From Clostridiaceae bacterium (lineage in GTDB: Bacteria; Bacillota; Clostridia; DSM-8532): 18,477 nucleotides of DNA. The stretch spans positions 1-18,477 of the forward strand of contig JANYKF010000470.1 of assembly GCA_025361665.1 (NCBI GenBank), given 5' to 3'. A model generated the notes under the pieces. That model was not told the origin of the DNA, made no database searches, and saw only the letters and a program-made list of their open reading frames with translations. The position numbers and the translations under genes are program-made. Positions 14,533 to 18,477 of the stretch are shown here, one piece after another. The stretch's first letter is position 1. Each line of letters starts with the position of its first letter.

Positions 14533-15288
14533 TCAGATTCGTCCGGTATAGCTCCAGGTTCGCATGGGAATAGTCAAATGTCCGTTCTTCGCATGCCGGT
14601 CGAACAGGACGGCAAGGTCTGCGACAAATGCCTGGTATCCTGCATCAGCCGGATGAGGCGCATAGGAAGCGGACAGGCTTTTCCCTGTGAATTCCTCCAG
14701 CGTGAGAACCCGGTCGTTTGGGAAAGAGCGGGTTTCATACGTTTCATCCCGGAAAAAAAACATGAACTGCTCCGCCGAAGCTTCACGTCCACCTGAAAAA
14801 CCTGTAAAATCCTGACAGTGCTTCCGACAAAGGGCATCATTTTCGAGGGCCAGGGCAGATTCGGGAATCCGGTTGTTCCATGCCAGAATGACAAGCCCCT
14901 CAGGTTTCATGATGCGCGTGAACTCCTGATGGGCACGATTTCGGTCAAACCAGTGAAAAGCCTGGGCAACGGTGATGAAATCCACCGCCTGGTCCGGAAT
15001 CCCCGTGTCTTCGGCGGTGCCGTCCAGTGCGATGAAACTGCAATTCCGTCCGCAAGCTTCCATGCAGGCAATCCGCATATTCCGGTTCGGTTCTATGGCG
15101 TAGATGGTCTTGACCCGCTCAGCCAGCGGTTTCGTGAGAATACCCGTTCCTGCGCCCACATCCGCGACACAGGCATCAGAGGACAATCCGACTTCATCGA
15201 ACAGGTAATTCAAAAAGGCATCCGGATAAGTCGGCCTGTATTTCACATAATAGGCCACCTTATCGGAGAATTTCCCCGTGTTGTCCAT
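14533..15288 (-). CDS. class I SAM-dependent methyltransferase
   Basis: This 251-residue Rossmann-fold methyltransferase has motif I V-A-D-V-G-A-G-T-G (41-49), an acidic E-P-N after strand 2, A-E-D-T near the adenine-binding acidic position, and A-Q-A-F-H-W-F-D in the motif IV region. This layout is typical of the small-molecule methyltransferase group related to UbiE/YafE. The acceptor substrate is unknown. The start at 15288 has GCGGAGG about ten bases upstream. It ends 19 bases before the -35 box of the sugar cluster and has no obvious functional link to it. A short CCCG-A-CGGG palindrome at its stop codon is too weak to call a terminator. Confidence 0.88.
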   Translation of the reverse strand: MDNTGKFSDKVAYYVKYRPTYPDAFLNYLFDEVGLSSDACVADVGAGTGILTKPLAERVKTIYAIEPNRNMRIACMEACGRNCSFIALDGTAEDTGIPDQAVDFITVAQAFHWFDRNRAHQEFTRIMKPEGLVILAWNNRIPESALALENDALCRKHCQDFTGFSGGREASAEQFMFFFRDETYETRSFPNDRVLTLEEFTGKSLSASYAPHPADAGYQAFVADLAVLFDRHAKNGHLTIPMRTWSYTGRI

Positions 15289-15347
15289 GATGACGCGCCT
15301 CCGCTGTCCTGTCCATGCTGCAGACTTCCCATATAATGGATTCTCCC

Positions 15348-15402
15348 CTGCAAATGTGTCATCTCAATAACAGAGTCCATACGAGTTCGAACACATTTGC
15401 AG
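15348..15402. repeat. 12-bp spaced perfect inverted repeat
   Basis: CTGCAAATGTGT (15348-15359) and ACACATTTGCAG (15391-15402) are exact reverse complements separated by 31 bases, 60 to 114 bases upstream of the methyltransferase start. They could be a paired operator or a stem with a large loop. Confidence 0.65.
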
Positions 15403-15467
15403 TGGCTTCCCAGTGTTCGAAGCGAAGCATCCATGGTCGATCATGCAAAGTATATCCGAATCCTGCG

Positions 15468-15517
15468 AAAAAGAAAAGAAAAAGCACCGGGATCTGTCCG
15501 CGGACAGGTTCCGGTGC
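15468..15517 (-). terminator. Rho-independent terminator of groES-groEL
   Basis: On the minus strand a near-perfect 34-base hairpin (15484-15517) has outer arms GGACAG/CTGTCC nested within GCACCGG/CCGGTGC, closed through G-T wobble pairs. It is followed at once by a pyrimidine tract, TTTTT-C-TTTT-C-TTTTT (15483-15468). The plus strand has no T-run after the stem, so it works for groEL only. Confidence 0.9.
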
Positions 15518-15558
15518 CGTAATGAAGTTTCTTGAAATGTGATATGGCGGTTGGTGTG

Positions 15559-15655
15559 CTCACGCGTATTTGTTGCCGCGCTTACTGCTAGCGCTCTCGG
15601 TCCTTTCCTGCGGAAAAGACCTTCCGCGCTTACGCGTGTTTGCTCACGCAAACAC
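15559..15655 (-). repeat. structured 3' untranslated region of groEL
   Basis: Just after the groEL stop, GTGTTTGC-GTGA-GCAAACAC (15636-15655, minus strand) forms an 8-bp stem with a GNRA-type loop. A second hairpin pairs GCGGAA with TTCCGC (15610-15627). CACGCGTA (15561-15568) and TACGCGTG (15631-15638) can pair over a distance, and CCGCGCTTAC occurs twice (15577-15586 and 15624-15633). Confidence 0.55.
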
Positions 15656-15658
15656 AGC

Positions 15659-17675
<2,017 letters not shown>

Positions 17676-17676
17676 C

Positions 17677-17705
17677 ATTCTAAACGATTCCCTTGAAGGA
17701 ATCAA
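17677..17705 (-). promoter_or_regulatory. sigma-A promoter of groES-groEL
   Basis: The minus strand reads TTGATT (17705-17700), a 17-base spacer and TAGAAT (17682-17677), placing the start of transcription at or in the CIRCE element. This layout is standard for HrcA-controlled operons. Confidence 0.8.
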
Positions 17706-17749
17706 GCCTTGTTTCTGCTTTTTGGTGATTTTGTTGCCCTTGTGAAATC

Positions 17750-17782
17750 ATGCCGCCATTATGCTGCCATCGTGTTGCCATG
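17750..17782. repeat. three-copy degenerate 11-bp tandem repeat
   Basis: ATGCCGCCATT, ATGCTGCCATC and GTGTTGCCATG follow one another without gaps, between the end of coaX and the groES promoter. They share the pattern (A/G)TGyyGCCAT. No function is apparent, and no clear terminator for coaX was seen in this 93-base stretch. Confidence 0.5.
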
Positions 17783-17798
17783 ACAGGCAGTTCCACCG

Positions 17799-18477
17799 CT
17801 ACTTTGCCTTCTCGGCAGATTCGGCGTTCATTTCATGGATGATGCGCAATCCCTCCAGCGTCAGCAAAGGATTGACCTCACGGATCGTGGAGGATTCCGC
17901 ACCGATCAGGCGGGCCATGCCTCCCGTCGCAACCACGCAGATATCATCCCCGGCTCCTGCAATAAGCCGATCTGCGACCATTTCGGCTTTCATTGTCCTG
18001 ACGATGTGATCAACCTGGCCGACAAATCCGTGAACAAGCCCCGACTGTATGCTGGTGACCGTTGTACGTCCGATGACATGCCGAGGTTTGACGATTTCAA
18101 CGCGTGTCAATTTCGATGCTTTCTCAAACAGCGCCTCGGCGGAAATCTTGATTCCGGGGCATATGACGCCGCCAAGGTAGTCATTTCTCTCACTCACCGC
18201 ACAAAACGTGGTGGCTGTGCCGAAATCGACAACGATGACCGGTCCGCCGTACAGACGGAGCGCGGCCACCGCATTGACAATCTTGTCCGCGCCCACTTCA
18301 CGCGGATTCTCGTATCGGATGTTGATGCCGGTCCGCATGCCGGGTTCCACAAGCACCGGTTCCCTGCCAAGGTATTTCCGAATGGCATTGAGCAGGGAAT
18401 GCATGACCGGGGGAACAACCGTGCACAGGATGACATGGCTGATGTCTTTCACGGACAAGCCGGCATGCTGGATCGCG
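17799..18477 (-). CDS. coaX: type III pantothenate kinase, N-terminus outside window
   Basis: This is most of a CoaX-type pantothenate kinase, which phosphorylates pantothenate in the first step of coenzyme A synthesis and belongs to the ASKHA fold. The frame is open through the right edge; roughly 30 N-terminal residues, including the D-x-G-N-T phosphate loop, lie outside. Seen here are I-L-C-T-V-V-P-P, G-A-D-K-I-V-N-A-V-A-A, V-V-D-F-G-T-A-T-T-F and L-G-G-V-I-C-P-G-I, all family marks, and a C-terminal A-T-G-G motif. The residue after T-A-T-T-F is Cys, where many homologues have Asp. The gene ends about 95 bases upstream of the groES promoter and appears unrelated to the heat-shock operon. 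Confidence 0.93.
   Translation of the reverse strand, partial: AIQHAGLSVKDISHVILCTVVPPVMHSLLNAIRKYLGREPVLVEPGMRTGINIRYENPREVGADKIVNAVAALRLYGGPVIVVDFGTATTFCAVSERNDYLGGVICPGIKISAEALFEKASKLTRVEIVKPRHVIGRTTVTSIQSGLVHGFVGQVDHIVRTMKAEMVADRLIAGAGDDICVVATGGMARLIGAESSTIREVNPLLTLEGLRIIHEMNAESAEKAK

Larger units (their letters stand above)
15289..15658. other. 370-base non-coding region between groEL and the methyltransferase gene
   Basis: No convincing gene was found here. From right to left it holds a structured groEL 3' untranslated region (15559-15655), the groEL terminator (15468-15517), a 12-bp spaced inverted repeat (15348-15402), and an AT-rich spot reading ATATAATGG on the plus strand (15331-15339). 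The methyltransferase promoter should lie near 15331-15400, but I see no clear -35/-10 pair. Confidence 0.7.

Noticed and set aside
14523..14533. Short ACCCG-T-CGGGT-type palindrome at the methyltransferase stop
   Set aside because: The stem is only about five pairs with no T-run, too weak for a terminator.
15332..15337. Perfect TATAAT on the plus strand
   Set aside because: There is no -35 or extended -10 element and no plus-strand gene downstream, so a promoter is not supported.

Overview
The window looks like chromosomal DNA from a moderately GC-rich Bacillota (low-GC Gram-positive lineage), possibly Clostridia or Erysipelotrichia. The reasons are strong AGGAGG-type ribosome binding sites, a perfect CIRCE operator in front of groES-groEL, a type III pantothenate kinase, and a GroEL with a GGM tail. 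I cannot name the genus. No tRNA, rRNA, CRISPR array, insertion sequence or phage gene was seen. Both end genes (a phosphotransferase on the left, coaX on the right) are cut by the window edges.

Left edge (1-1722, + strand): the 3' part of an APH-type phosphotransferase, then a membrane protein with a zinc ribbon at each end. From 1796 to the right edge every recognised gene is on the minus strand, so it reads right to left.

Right edge: coaX (partial), then the HrcA/CIRCE-type heat-shock operon groES-groEL, ending in a strong intrinsic terminator (15468-15517). After a 370-base non-coding stretch with several inverted repeats comes a SAM-dependent methyltransferase.

Centre (14514 down to about 5813, perhaps to 1796): a closely packed sugar or sugar-acid gene cluster. 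It begins with a good sigma-70 promoter whose start site lies in a GT-N4-AC palindrome, a plausible operator for the GntR/HutC regulator encoded in the cluster. Order of transcription: GH88/GH105-like glycosidase, PfkB sugar kinase, GntR regulator, zinc alcohol/polyol dehydrogenase, SMP-30-type lactonase, phosphotriesterase-like (lactonase-like) metal hydrolase, divergent shikimate-dehydrogenase-like oxidoreductase, cupin-type phosphoglucose isomerase, D-2-hydroxyacid dehydrogenase. Two gene pairs overlap by ATGA. The set suggests oxidation of a sugar to a lactone, lactone opening, further oxidation or reduction, and kinase and isomerase steps. It does not match a pathway I can name, and no transporter or aldolase is in the window.

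Downstream of it, with its own extended -10 promoter overlapping the dehydrogenase stop codon, come a two-domain PPK2 polyphosphate kinase, a fusion of a ROK sugar kinase to a GmhA-like sugar-phosphate isomerase, and a YihY/BrkB membrane protein that appears to start at a non-standard codon. The most interesting items are the uncharacterised sugar cluster with its promoter-operator, the ROK-GmhA fusion, and the shikimate-dehydrogenase homologue that has lost part of its substrate-binding signature.
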